From the NCBI GenBank assembly GCA_002377585.1, contig DFQC01000012.1, positions 3,817 to 51,838 of the forward strand: 48,022 bases of DNA, read 5' to 3'. This DNA comes from Anaerolineales bacterium UBA3499 (lineage in GTDB: Bacteria > Chloroflexota > Anaerolineae > Anaerolineales > UBA11657). Both the position numbers and the translations under genes were made by a program. Below the pieces are notes generated by a model. The model was given only the letters and a program-made list of their open reading frames with translations, made no database searches and was not told the DNA's origin. This document shows positions 25,692 to 34,513 of the stretch, piece after piece. How positions within the stretch are numbered: the stretch's first letter is position 1; every line of letters starts with the position of its first letter.

Positions 25692-25796
25692 ATGTATTTC
25701 TTATTGCTGGTGTTATCGTTTTTATTTGTACTCCTCGTTATTGTAGAGGAGTATTACTCATGTGGGATGGCCCCAGTTAGGATCAGCAAACACTAA
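25692..25796 (+). CDS. Branched-chain leader peptide (Leu/Val/Ile attenuator), 34 residues
   Basis: This ORF lies between the operon promoter and the attenuator terminator. Residues 4-18 read LLLVLSFLFVLLVIV: seven Leu, four Val and one Ile codon in fifteen, the end products of the genes that follow. The arrangement is that of enteric ilvL-type leaders, in which ribosome stalling for lack of charged tRNA controls termination. An AGGA at 25676-25679 is a weak ribosome binding site. A perfect 8-bp hairpin (TACTCCTC 25729-25736 with GAGGAGTA 25746-25753) overlaps the control codons. Further along, GTGGG at 25762-25766 and GGC at 25769-25771 can pair with CCCAC 25831-25835 and GCC 25826-25828 to form an antiterminator. 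Translation is inferred from composition and context. Confidence 0.8.
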   Translation: MYFLLLVLSFLFVLLVIVEEYYSCGMAPVRISKH

Positions 25797-25824
25797 TATC
25801 CAAGCTGAAGAATAGGAACAAACG

Positions 25825-25857
25825 AGCCGCCCCACACAAAGGAGCGGCTTTTTTTTT
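25825..25857 (+). terminator. Attenuator terminator of the ilv-leu operon
   Basis: AGCCGC (25825-25830) pairs with GCGGCT (25844-25849), extended by CC/GG with one bulged A, followed by nine T residues from 25849. It stands 80 bases before ilvB. Its 5' arm also pairs with 25762-25771 inside the leader ORF, so terminator and antiterminator exclude each other. Confidence 0.88.
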
Positions 25858-25937
25858 ACAGGTATTGTCATAAATGCAGTAAAAATCCGAGTATTTTAGT
25901 AAGACGACTGGAGCGGATTTTACAAGGAGAGTTGCAG

Positions 25938-27638
25938 ATGGCTATTCTAAGTGGTGCACAAATTACTATGGAGGTTTTAGTAAAGGAAGGTGTTGAACAC
26001 ATCTTTGGCTATCCTGGTGGTGCCATAATGCCAATTTATGATGCCATGCTGGACTACAATATTCATCATGTCCTCACGAGACATGAACAAGGCGCTGCCC
26101 ATGCAGCTGACGGTTATGCAAGAGCATCAGGAAAGGTAGGAGTTGCTATGGCCACTTCAGGGCCTGGAGCAACCAACCTAGTTACAGGTATTGCCACAGC
26201 TATGCTCGATTCTTCGCCTATAGTTTGTATTACTGGCCAAGTACCTTCACAAGTTATAGGTACTGATGCATTTCAAGAAACTGATGTAACAGGAGTAACA
26301 CTTCCTATTACCAAGCACAACTATCTAGTAACCGAAATAGAAGAACTTGCGGACACGCTACGTGAAGCATTCTACATAGCCCGTTCAGGTAGAAAAGGCC
26401 CTGTTCTAGTTGATATTGCAAAAGATGTGCAAAATGAAAAAATAGAATTCGAATGGATCGACAAACCTGTAAAACTGCCAGGTTATCGTCCTGATATGAG
26501 TGCGGACCAAAAAACTTTTCAAGAAGCTGCAGATCTAATAAATAATTCTGAACGCCCTATCATTTTAGCCGGACAGGGTGTCATTGCATCAGGTGCCATG
26601 ACAGAATTACTGAAATTTGTTGAACGCACCAAAATCCCACTATCTATGACATTGCTGGGTCTTGGCGGATTTCCAGCATCTCATCCACTTAATCTGGGCA
26701 TGATGGGCATGCATGGAGAAGCATGGGTCAACACGGCTATACAAGAAGCTGATTTACTTCTAGCATTTGGAATGCGATTTGATGATCGTGTTACTGGCAA
26801 TTTGGCTAATTATGCCAAACATGCTAAGAAGATCCATATTGAAATTGATCCTACCGAAGTGGATAAAAACGTTAAAGTTGATGTTGCCATTGTAGGTGAT
26901 TTGCGAGAAATGCTCGAAAAACTGACGCCCTATACTAATGAGGGCAATCGTGAAGAGTGGATAAGTGCAATAGAAGCACATAGAGGAGACTCAGCTGTGC
27001 GTGATATCAAACACATGCCTGATATGGGACATCTATATGCTGCTCATGTGATTCATGACATCTGGCGTCTAACAGATGGAGATGCATTGGTCGTAACTGA
27101 TGTCGGACAACATCAGATGTGGGAAACTCAATATTATCATCATGATACTCCTCGATCTTTGGTTACTTCCGGTGGTCTTGGAACCATGGGATTTGCACTA
27201 CCAGCAGCTATGGGAGCCAAGTTGTCTTGTCCAGATAAAGAAGTATGGGTCATCTGCGGAGATGGTGGTTTTCAAATGACGGCAGCAGAACTCACTACCC
27301 TAGCTCAGGAAAATATTGACCTAAATGTAGCCATAATTAATAACGGATATTTGGGTATGGTTCGGCAATGGCAAGAGTTTTTTTATGATGGTCGGTATTC
27401 TGCTACTCCAATGCTTAGTCCTGATTTTGTGAAACTAGCAGAAGCACACCATGCAACTGGTATTCAAGTGTCACAGCGCGAGGATGTGGAAACAGCGGTC
27501 CGAAAAGCACAAACTACGCCAGGGGCAGTAGTGATAGACTTCGTAGTTGAACAGGAAGATTCTGTATATCCAATGGTAGCTACTGGAGCCGACTTGGATG
27601 ATATGATAAGAAGACCAAAACCGGAGATCGAGTGGTAG
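25938..27638 (+). CDS. ilvB: Acetolactate synthase, large catalytic subunit
   Basis: The ThDP enzyme condenses two pyruvates to acetolactate (Val/Leu) or pyruvate and 2-oxobutyrate to acetohydroxybutyrate (Ile). The 566-residue product has the three ThDP-family domains. The N-terminal Pyr domain has GYPGGAIMPIYDAML and the catalytic glutamate in RHEQGAAHAADGYAR. The central FAD-binding domain follows, and the C-terminal PP domain has GLGTMGFALPAAMGAKL and ICGDGGFQMTAAELTT...NNGYLGMVRQWQ. The frame is open from TTG 25932, but ATG 25938 is seven bases after AAGGAGA and gives MAILSGAQ. It is the first structural gene after the attenuator. Confidence 0.96.
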   Translation: MAILSGAQITMEVLVKEGVEHIFGYPGGAIMPIYDAMLDYNIHHVLTRHEQGAAHAADGYARASGKVGVAMATSGPGATNLVTGIATAMLDSSPIVCITGQVPSQVIGTDAFQETDVTGVTLPITKHNYLVTEIEELADTLREAFYIARSGRKGPVLVDIAKDVQNEKIEFEWIDKPVKLPGYRPDMSADQKTFQEAADLINNSERPIILAGQGVIASGAMTELLKFVERTKIPLSMTLLGLGGFPASHPLNLGMMGMHGEAWVNTAIQEADLLLAFGMRFDDRVTGNLANYAKHAKKIHIEIDPTEVDKNVKVDVAIVGDLREMLEKLTPYTNEGNREEWISAIEAHRGDSAVRDIKHMPDMGHLYAAHVIHDIWRLTDGDALVVTDVGQHQMWETQYYHHDTPRSLVTSGGLGTMGFALPAAMGAKLSCPDKEVWVICGDGGFQMTAAELTTLAQENIDLNVAIINNGYLGMVRQWQEFFYDGRYSATPMLSPDFVKLAEAHHATGIQVSQREDVETAVRKAQTTPGAVVIDFVVEQEDSVYPMVATGADLDDMIRRPKPEIEW

Positions 27639-27659
27639 TTACTGGTTTACAGTGATGAT

Positions 27660-28178
27660 ATGATACATACAATTATTGCCTACGTAGAAGACAAGCCCGG
27701 TGTGCTAAATAGAGTAGCTTCATTATTTCGTCGCCGAGGTTTTAATATTGAATCTCTAGCTGTAGGTCATACAAACATGGCTGGAATTTCTCGAATGACC
27801 ATAATGGTAAACGCTGAGGAAGAAAACTTAGCGAAACGAATTGAAGCTAATCTGTACAAGCTAGTAAATGTTCTACGAGTTGATGATCTAACACATAAAT
27901 CTCCAGTAAGTCGAGAATTAGCTCTTATCAAAGTAAATGCTGATAGCAAAACTCGAAGTGAAATTGTACAAATAGCGGATATTTTTCGCGCTAACATTGT
28001 AGATACCGCATCTCAGACTCTAATACTGGAAATCAGTGGTTCAGCAGAAAAAATTACCCGTTTGCTACAAATGCTGGAGCCTTTCAAAATAGTTGAAGTT
28101 CAGCGTACTGGAGTTATCGCAATTCAAAGAGGGGATGATCAAGATTCTTCTGATCCCCCAATATTTGAAACTCAGTAA
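27660..28178 (+). CDS. ilvN: Acetolactate synthase, small regulatory subunit
   Basis: The regulatory partner of IlvB raises its activity and usually confers valine feedback inhibition. The 172-residue product has an N-terminal ACT domain (HTIIAYVEDKPGVLNRVASL, RRGFNIESLAVGHT, ISRMTIMV) and the C-terminal ALS_ss_C domain (ELALIKVNADSKTRSEIVQIADIF...LLQMLEPFKIVEVQRTGVIAIQRG). The length matches the long-form IlvH/IlvN type. It starts 22 bases after ilvB without a strong ribosome binding site. A separate promoter lies between its stop and ilvC. Confidence 0.95.
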   Translation: MIHTIIAYVEDKPGVLNRVASLFRRRGFNIESLAVGHTNMAGISRMTIMVNAEEENLAKRIEANLYKLVNVLRVDDLTHKSPVSRELALIKVNADSKTRSEIVQIADIFRANIVDTASQTLILEISGSAEKITRLLQMLEPFKIVEVQRTGVIAIQRGDDQDSSDPPIFETQ

Positions 28179-28209
28179 CACAAGAATTACTACCGTATCA
28201 AATATATTT

Positions 28210-28238
28210 TTGACAAACAATTACAAACTTATTATATC
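28210..28238 (+). promoter_or_regulatory. Internal promoter before ilvC
   Basis: Consensus TTGACA (28210-28215) is 17 bases from TATATC (28233-28238). It would allow ilvC and downstream genes to be transcribed independently of the attenuator. Confidence 0.55.
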
Positions 28239-28258
28239 TAATATTTAGCGGAGGCCAC

Positions 28259-29272
28259 ATGGCAACAATTTATTATAACAAAGATGCTGATCCAAGTATT
28301 ATAAAAGGGAAAAAGGTAGCAATTATCGGATACGGTTCACAGGGGCATGCTCATGCTCAGAACCTTAGGGATAATGGTGTTAACGTAATTGTAGGTCTTC
28401 ATGAAGGTAGTAAAAGCATAGATAAGGCAAAGACGGATGGTTTGGAGGTCATGAATGTCTCTGAAGCGTCAAGATGGGCAGACGTAATTATGTTACTTGC
28501 TCCCGATACAGTCCAACCCAAAATATATGCTGAAAATATAGAGCCCAATCTAACAAGTGGAAAAACTCTTATGTTTGGGCATGGATTCAATATACGCTTC
28601 AACACAATTGAGCCTCCACCTGAGGTAGACGTAAGTATGATTGCTCCCAAAGCTCCTGGACATCGCGTGCGCGAAACCTTTGTTGAAGGCGGTTGTACAC
28701 CAGGATTGCTAGCAGTACATCAAGATGCCTCCGGCAAAGCCAAGGATACAGCCTTATCATACGCATGGGGAATTGGTGTCACTCGCGCAGGAGCTCTAGA
28801 AACTACATTTGCGGAGGAAACCGAGACTGATCTTTTTGGTGAACAAAGCATTTTGTGCGGTGGTGTTAGTGCTTTGGTAAAAGCTGCATTTGAGACGCTT
28901 GTTAAGGCTGGTTATCAACCAGAGGTGGCGTATTTTGAGTGCATGCACGAACTCAAGCTAATTGTAGACCTACTTTACCAAGGTGGGCTAAATTATATGC
29001 GTTACTCAGTATCGGACACAGCCGAACATGGTGATTACGTAGCAGGCCCACGAATTGTAACTGAAGAAACCATAGGAGCAATGTCCCAGATTCTCAGCGA
29101 CATACAAAGTGGAGCCTACGCAAAACAATGGATTGAAGAAAATGAAAATGGGCGCCCTTGGTTCAATAAGAAACGGAGTGAAGAACAAAGCCATCTAATT
29201 GAAGAAGTAGGAGCAGAATTACGTAGTATGATGCCATTTATAGATCCAGTAACAATTAAACCAGGTGAGTAA
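28259..29272 (+). CDS. ilvC: Ketol-acid reductoisomerase (class I)
   Basis: The enzyme isomerises and reduces acetolactate or acetohydroxybutyrate to the dihydroxy acids, using NADPH and Mg2+. The 337-residue product is the short class I form: Rossmann motif VAIIGYGSQGHAHAQNLRDNG, a coenzyme loop VGLHEGSKS, MIAPKAPGHRVRETFVEGGCTPGLLAV, and the knotted C-terminal domain with TFAEETETDLFGEQSILCGG and ECMHELKLIVDLLYQGGL carrying the metal ligands. ATG 28259 follows GCGGAGG. The next step, dihydroxy-acid dehydratase (ilvD), is not in the window. Confidence 0.96.
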   Translation: MATIYYNKDADPSIIKGKKVAIIGYGSQGHAHAQNLRDNGVNVIVGLHEGSKSIDKAKTDGLEVMNVSEASRWADVIMLLAPDTVQPKIYAENIEPNLTSGKTLMFGHGFNIRFNTIEPPPEVDVSMIAPKAPGHRVRETFVEGGCTPGLLAVHQDASGKAKDTALSYAWGIGVTRAGALETTFAEETETDLFGEQSILCGGVSALVKAAFETLVKAGYQPEVAYFECMHELKLIVDLLYQGGLNYMRYSVSDTAEHGDYVAGPRIVTEETIGAMSQILSDIQSGAYAKQWIEENENGRPWFNKKRSEEQSHLIEEVGAELRSMMPFIDPVTIKPGE

Positions 29273-29297
29273 CAACATACGGGGCAATTAATTTGTC

Positions 29298-30944
29298 ATG
29301 ACAAACTATGTTCGTTTCTTCGATACTACATTAAGAGATGGTGAACAATCACCAGGAGCAACTCTCACTAGTTCAGAAAAACTTGAGGTTGCTAGACAAT
29401 TAGCTAGACTTGGGGTTGACATCATTGAAGCTGGTTTCCCGGCAGCATCTCCCGATGATTTAGATGCTGTAAAGGGTATAGCTGATGAAATAGGTAGACA
29501 AGATTCTCTCTCTAAATTAGGAGTAGAATATAAAAGCACTCCTATAATATGTGGCTTAGCCCGGGCTTCCGAACAGGATATTGACGCTGCTTGGGAAGCT
29601 ATACAGAGTGCAGACCATCCACGTATTCATACTTTCCTTGCTACTTCTGAAATACATATGCAACACAAACTGCGTATGGATCCCGAAGAAGTAATAGATA
29701 GAGTAAAACACACAGTGGCATACGCCAAAAAACTCTGTGATGATGTGGAATTTAGCCCAGAGGATGCTGGTCGTAGCAACCCGGAATTTCTCTATACAGT
29801 TTTAGAAGAAGCAATCAAATCTGGCGCAACCACATTAAATATACCCGATACTGTGGGATATACTACGCCTGACGAGTTTGGGAAACTTATTAGTGGAATC
29901 GTTGCTAATACGCCCGGAATAGAACAGGTAATCCTGTCAGTACACTGCCACAACGACCTAGGCATGGCCACTGCAAATACTCTAGCGGGTATTCAAGCAG
30001 GTGCAAGACAAGCCGAAGTTACCATTAACGGAATTGGTGAACGAGCCGGAAACACTTCCCTAGAAGAAGTGGTTATGTCTTTGCAAACAAGACAGTCAAT
30101 CTTTGAACTTGAGCACGGTATTGACACAACACAAATTATGCGTACTAGTCGCATGGTCAGTAATTACACTGGGATAGTAGTACAGCCCAATAAGGCTATA
30201 GTCGGAGCAAACGCTTTCGCCCATGAAGCTGGTATTCATCAGGATGGAATGCTCAAAAACGAAGAAACCTACGAAATTATGCGTCCCGAAACAGTAGGAT
30301 TATCACAATCCAAACTAGTTTTAGGTAAACACTCTGGACGTCATGCACTTCGAGTGCGACTAGAGGAACTGGGTTATGAACTTAACGATGAAGATCTAAA
30401 AGACGTTTTTAGGCGCTTTAAGAGAGTAGCCGAAAAGAAAAAGATGGTCACAGATGCAGATATCGAAGTACTAATTACTGATGAAATCAATCAACCAATA
30501 GAAGTATTCAAGTTGCAGGATGTGCAAGTAGTATGTGGCACATTGGGTCTACCTACAGCAACTGTACGAATCGTTGACCCAAACGGGATAGTCACTGAGC
30601 ATGCCTCTATTGGTACTGGTCCAGTCGACGCCTGCTATAGTGCTATAGACCACATCATACAATTGCCGAATGAACTAACGGAATATAATGTAAATGCAGT
30701 GACTGAAGGAATCGATGCAATTGGTGAAGTTACTGTACGAATACAAATAGATTCAGAAAAAGTATCAGCTCCTAAACGCCTATCCCCACAAAGAGAACAA
30801 ATGCAATATAGGTCTTTCGGAGGACATGGGGCCAGTACAGATATTTTTGTTGCCAGCGCGCGAGCTTACATAAATGCTTTAAACAAGGCGATTGAAGCAT
30901 TAGATTTACATAATGATGACAATAACACTATTACTAAAGACTAA
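29298..30944 (+). CDS. leuA: 2-isopropylmalate synthase
   Basis: The enzyme condenses 2-oxoisovalerate with acetyl-CoA, the first step dedicated to leucine. The 548-residue product has the DRE-TIM barrel motifs FFDTTLRDGEQSPGATLTS, EAGFPAASPDD, the metal-binding HCHNDLGMATANTLAGIQAG and NGIGERAGNTSLEEVVM. It then has the connecting HEAGIHQDGMLKN and GKHSGRHALR blocks. The C-terminal LeuA allosteric domain (about residues 400-530) normally mediates leucine feedback inhibition. It starts 26 bases after ilvC. Citramalate synthase is excluded because a separate cimA lies downstream and this protein has the LeuA signatures. Confidence 0.95.
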   Translation: MTNYVRFFDTTLRDGEQSPGATLTSSEKLEVARQLARLGVDIIEAGFPAASPDDLDAVKGIADEIGRQDSLSKLGVEYKSTPIICGLARASEQDIDAAWEAIQSADHPRIHTFLATSEIHMQHKLRMDPEEVIDRVKHTVAYAKKLCDDVEFSPEDAGRSNPEFLYTVLEEAIKSGATTLNIPDTVGYTTPDEFGKLISGIVANTPGIEQVILSVHCHNDLGMATANTLAGIQAGARQAEVTINGIGERAGNTSLEEVVMSLQTRQSIFELEHGIDTTQIMRTSRMVSNYTGIVVQPNKAIVGANAFAHEAGIHQDGMLKNEETYEIMRPETVGLSQSKLVLGKHSGRHALRVRLEELGYELNDEDLKDVFRRFKRVAEKKKMVTDADIEVLITDEINQPIEVFKLQDVQVVCGTLGLPTATVRIVDPNGIVTEHASIGTGPVDACYSAIDHIIQLPNELTEYNVNAVTEGIDAIGEVTVRIQIDSEKVSAPKRLSPQREQMQYRSFGGHGASTDIFVASARAYINALNKAIEALDLHNDDNNTITKD

Positions 30945-30961
30945 ACACGGAGTGCTATCTT

Positions 30962-32371
30962 ATGCAATCTAATCCACTTACACTTTTTGAAAAGATTTGG
31001 TACTCACATATAGTGACGCAAGAACCAAAGTCTCCAGCAGTGTTATATATCGACCTACACTTGGTCCATGAAGTCACGTCACCACAGGCATTTACCGGAC
31101 TACGCGAACGCGGATTGAAAGTACGACGCCCACAACGGACACTTGCTACAATGGATCACTCAATTCCTACTACACCACTTTCAATCCCTATGGCAGACAC
31201 TCAAGCAGCTGCGCAACTACAACAACTTGCTGAAAACTGTGAGGAATTTGACATAGAACTTTATGGAATGGAGTCTCCTATGCGAGGCATAGTACATGTT
31301 ATAGGTCCTGAACTCGGACGAACACAGCCTGGTATGACTATAGTATGTGGTGATAGCCACACTTCAACACATGGTGCATTTGGAGCTCTGGCATTTGGGA
31401 TAGGCACCAGTGAGGTAGAACATGTACTAGCCAGTCAATGCCTACTACAACACAAACCTAAAACATTCCAGGTGAACGTGTCAGGCAAACTGGGAATAGG
31501 CGTTTCTGCCAAAGACATAATACTAGCCCTAATCGCAAAAATAGGTATTGGCGGTGGTACAGGTCATGTATTTGAATACACAGGTGAAGCAATCCGCGGC
31601 CTTACAATGGAAGAAAGAATGACCATCTGCAATATGTCAATTGAAGGTGGAGCGCGTGCTGGAATGATCGCACCTGATGACACAACTTTCGAGTATCTAG
31701 CTGGACGCGAACACTCTCCCAAGGGAATTAAATGGGATAAAGCTGTTGAGTCATGGAAAAAACTCCCTACTGATGGAGAAGCTATTTATGACCAATCTAT
31801 CACACTGGATGCGTCTTCCCTCGAACCCATGATAACTTTTGGTACAAACCCAGGCATGGGACTTCAAATTACGGACCGTATTCCTAATCCGAACAAATAT
31901 GATGATCTGGACAAACGACATAACTTAGAAACTTCTCTAACTTATATGGAATTGCAACCAGGACAACCACTACTAGGACATCCTGTCGATGTCATATTTA
32001 TAGGAAGCTGTACTAACGGTCGTATTTCTGACTTGCGTCTAGCAGCCAAAGTGCTAGAAGGACGCCGAATTGCAGAAAACGTAAGAATGTTAGTGGTGCC
32101 TGGTTCACAGTCAGTGAAAATGCAAGCAGAATCTGAAGGCTTAGACAAAGTGTTTGCTGACGCAGGTGCCGAATGGCGTGAAGCGGGTTGTTCCATGTGT
32201 ATAGCAATGAACGGAGACCAAGTCGCACCTGGCCAATATGCCGTCAGTACTAGCAATAGAAATTTTGAAGGACGCCAGGGTAAAGGTGCGCGCACATTCC
32301 TTGCATCTCCTCTCACAGCAGCTGCAACAGCAGTGCGAGGAGCAATATCAGATGTTAGAGAGATGATATAA
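30962..32371 (+). CDS. leuC: 3-isopropylmalate dehydratase, large subunit
   Basis: With LeuD this [4Fe-4S] enzyme isomerises 2- to 3-isopropylmalate; it also serves the citramalate route. The 469-residue product has the aconitase-family blocks VCGDSHTSTHGAFGALAFGIGTSEVEHVLA and FIGSCTNGRISDLR. The cluster ligands are visible: the cysteine in GSCTNGR and the CxxC in EAGCSMCIAMNGD. EGGARAGMIAPDDTTF is also intact. The N-terminal LFEKIWYSHIV fits bacterial LeuC. The gene ends one base before leuD. Confidence 0.96.
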   Translation: MQSNPLTLFEKIWYSHIVTQEPKSPAVLYIDLHLVHEVTSPQAFTGLRERGLKVRRPQRTLATMDHSIPTTPLSIPMADTQAAAQLQQLAENCEEFDIELYGMESPMRGIVHVIGPELGRTQPGMTIVCGDSHTSTHGAFGALAFGIGTSEVEHVLASQCLLQHKPKTFQVNVSGKLGIGVSAKDIILALIAKIGIGGGTGHVFEYTGEAIRGLTMEERMTICNMSIEGGARAGMIAPDDTTFEYLAGREHSPKGIKWDKAVESWKKLPTDGEAIYDQSITLDASSLEPMITFGTNPGMGLQITDRIPNPNKYDDLDKRHNLETSLTYMELQPGQPLLGHPVDVIFIGSCTNGRISDLRLAAKVLEGRRIAENVRMLVVPGSQSVKMQAESEGLDKVFADAGAEWREAGCSMCIAMNGDQVAPGQYAVSTSNRNFEGRQGKGARTFLASPLTAAATAVRGAISDVREMI

Positions 32372-32372
32372 A

Positions 32373-32954
32373 ATGGCCAAATTTACTCACCTCAAATCTA
32401 GAGTCATTGTTATACCTAATCGTAATATTGATACTGATCAAATCATTCCAGCTCGATTCCTCAAGGTGACAGATAAGAACGGTCTGGGAGAAGCACTGTT
32501 CTCGGACTGGCGTTACAATAGCGATGGTTCCATCAATCCTGATTTTGTACTGAACCATCATCAAAATCAGGATGCGAAAATCCTTTTGGCTGGTGATAAT
32601 TTTGGATGTGGTTCCTCCCGAGAGCATGCACCTTGGGCTCTAACTGCTTGGGGAATCAGTGCGGTTATATCGACATCTTTCGCCGATATTTTTCGCAACA
32701 ACTCTCTCAAAAACGCGCTCTTGCCCATAGTTGTTACCACAGATATTCATCAATCATTGTTTGAATTAGTCACAAAATCACCTGATACAGAGCTATCCAT
32801 AGATCTTGCTTCGCAAACTTTAATAATACCTCCAGACACAAATGTGACATTTCCAATAGATAGTTTTGCCAAAAAGTGTCTTCTCAATGGAGTTGATCAA
32901 CTTGGTTATATCCTCTCACATGAATCACTAATAGAGGCTTATGAGTTAACATGA
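32373..32954 (+). CDS. leuD: 3-isopropylmalate dehydratase, small subunit
   Basis: This is the swivelling-domain partner of LeuC. The 193-residue product has IPNRNIDTDQIIPARFLK near the start, the PDFVLNHHQNQDAKILLAGDNFGCGSSREHAPWAL active-site region (GCGSSREH is the family signature), and the SFADIFRNNSLKNALLPIV block. Length matches the bacterial long-form LeuD. Its start follows the leuC stop by one base, and its own stop overlaps cimA by four bases (ATGA), so the module is translated as a coupled unit. Confidence 0.95.
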   Translation: MAKFTHLKSRVIVIPNRNIDTDQIIPARFLKVTDKNGLGEALFSDWRYNSDGSINPDFVLNHHQNQDAKILLAGDNFGCGSSREHAPWALTAWGISAVISTSFADIFRNNSLKNALLPIVVTTDIHQSLFELVTKSPDTELSIDLASQTLIIPPDTNVTFPIDSFAKKCLLNGVDQLGYILSHESLIEAYELT

Positions 32955-34513
32955 TAGAAAATTGCACAAAAATCTATGATACGACCTTACGTGATGGTAC
33001 ACAACGCGAGGGAATATCCTTATCTTGCGATGACAAACTTCGAATAGCTCAGCGTCTTGACGATCTTGGAGTGGATTATATTGAAGGGGGCTGGCCCGGA
33101 TCTAATCCAAAAGATGTTGAATTCTTTGATCGAATGACCGAATTGAATCTCAAAAATGCACGGATCAGCGCATTTGGATCCACGTGCCGTGCAGACTCTA
33201 AACCAGAGGAAGATAGTAATATACAAGCATTAATACTAGCGAATACTCCTACATGCACACTTGTAGGAAAGTCATGGACGTTACACGTAACTGATGTCAT
33301 TAAAACTACACAAGCAGAAAATTTACGCATAATCAATGAAAGTGTAGCTCATCTAAAAAAACATAACAAAGAAGTAATTTATGATGCAGAACATTTTTTT
33401 GATGGATTTCACTCTAACCCAGATTATGCGATGGAGACAATACTTTCAGCCCAGAGTGGAGGTGCCGATACTATCGTACTCTGTGATACAAACGGTGGTA
33501 CGATGCCATGGCAAATAGCTTCTGTAATACACGAGGTGAAAAAACAAATTAATGCTACTTTAGGTATTCACACACATGACGATTCGGGATGTGCTGTTGC
33601 TAACACACTTATAGCAGTACGCGAAGGTGTTACGCACATTCAGGGGACTGTAAATGGTTACGGAGAAAGATGCGGCAATGCCAATTTATGCAGTATTCTG
33701 CCGGATTTAGAATTAAAAATGGGTATAACATGTCTACCTGAAGGTAACCTTAGAGACCTACATGACTTAGCACATTTTGTAGCTGAGGTTGCTAATCTTG
33801 CTCCTGATGAACATCAGTGTTATGTAGGAAACAGTGCGTTCACTCATAAGGGCGGAATACATGTAGCAGCCATGCGTCGTAACCCACATAGTTACCAACA
33901 TATCAATCCTGACCTTGTGGGCAATGAAATGCGTACTGTGGTATCAGAATTATCGGGTCACGGTAATTTGCATGCCAAAGCAGAAGAATTCGGAATGAAA
34001 TTAGACAACAAAGAAACTGTGACAGAAGTACTTTCAGAAATTAAGGATTTGGAGTCACAGGGATTCTCATTTGAGGCAGCAGAAGCATCTGTAGCCATAC
34101 GGTTAAAACGTCGCCAGGCTGACTACAAGCCACCATTTGAGTTTTTAGATTACTCAGCCACAGTTCAACACCGCCAGGGGCGTGGAATGTTTGCTGAATC
34201 ATTGGTAAAAATACTTATCAATAATGAAGAAATACATACAGCAGGTGATGGCAATGGGCCAGTGAATGCGCTCAACATAGCATTGCGCAAAGCTATTTTG
34301 CCCACTTATCCGCAACTGAATGACATACATTTGTCAGACTTCAAGGTAAGGATCTTAGATGGTCGTGACGGAACTGCTTCACTCACTCGTGTGTTAATTG
34401 ATATGCATAATGAACAGGAACGCTGGAGTACCGTAGGAACAAGCACCAATATTATAGAAGCTAGCTGGCAAGCATTAATCGATGGTATTGAGTATGGGCT
34501 GCTATTGACATGA
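32951..34513 (+). CDS. cimA: (R)-citramalate synthase
   Basis: The enzyme condenses pyruvate and acetyl-CoA to citramalate, providing 2-oxobutyrate for isoleucine without threonine deaminase. The 520-residue product belongs to the DRE-TIM family: YDTTLRDGTQREGISLSCDD and DYIEGGWPGSNPKDVEFF (the GGWPGSNPKD form typical of CimA), HTHDDSGCAVANTLIAVREG and GYGERCGNANLCSILPDLEL. A LeuA-like allosteric C-terminal domain follows from about residue 395. The GGWPG motif and position between leuD and leuB favour CimA over a second isopropylmalate synthase. LeuCD and LeuB are known to process citramalate too. It overlaps both neighbours by four bases. Confidence 0.93.
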   Translation: MIENCTKIYDTTLRDGTQREGISLSCDDKLRIAQRLDDLGVDYIEGGWPGSNPKDVEFFDRMTELNLKNARISAFGSTCRADSKPEEDSNIQALILANTPTCTLVGKSWTLHVTDVIKTTQAENLRIINESVAHLKKHNKEVIYDAEHFFDGFHSNPDYAMETILSAQSGGADTIVLCDTNGGTMPWQIASVIHEVKKQINATLGIHTHDDSGCAVANTLIAVREGVTHIQGTVNGYGERCGNANLCSILPDLELKMGITCLPEGNLRDLHDLAHFVAEVANLAPDEHQCYVGNSAFTHKGGIHVAAMRRNPHSYQHINPDLVGNEMRTVVSELSGHGNLHAKAEEFGMKLDNKETVTEVLSEIKDLESQGFSFEAAEASVAIRLKRRQADYKPPFEFLDYSATVQHRQGRGMFAESLVKILINNEEIHTAGDGNGPVNALNIALRKAILPTYPQLNDIHLSDFKVRILDGRDGTASLTRVLIDMHNEQERWSTVGTSTNIIEASWQALIDGIEYGLLLT

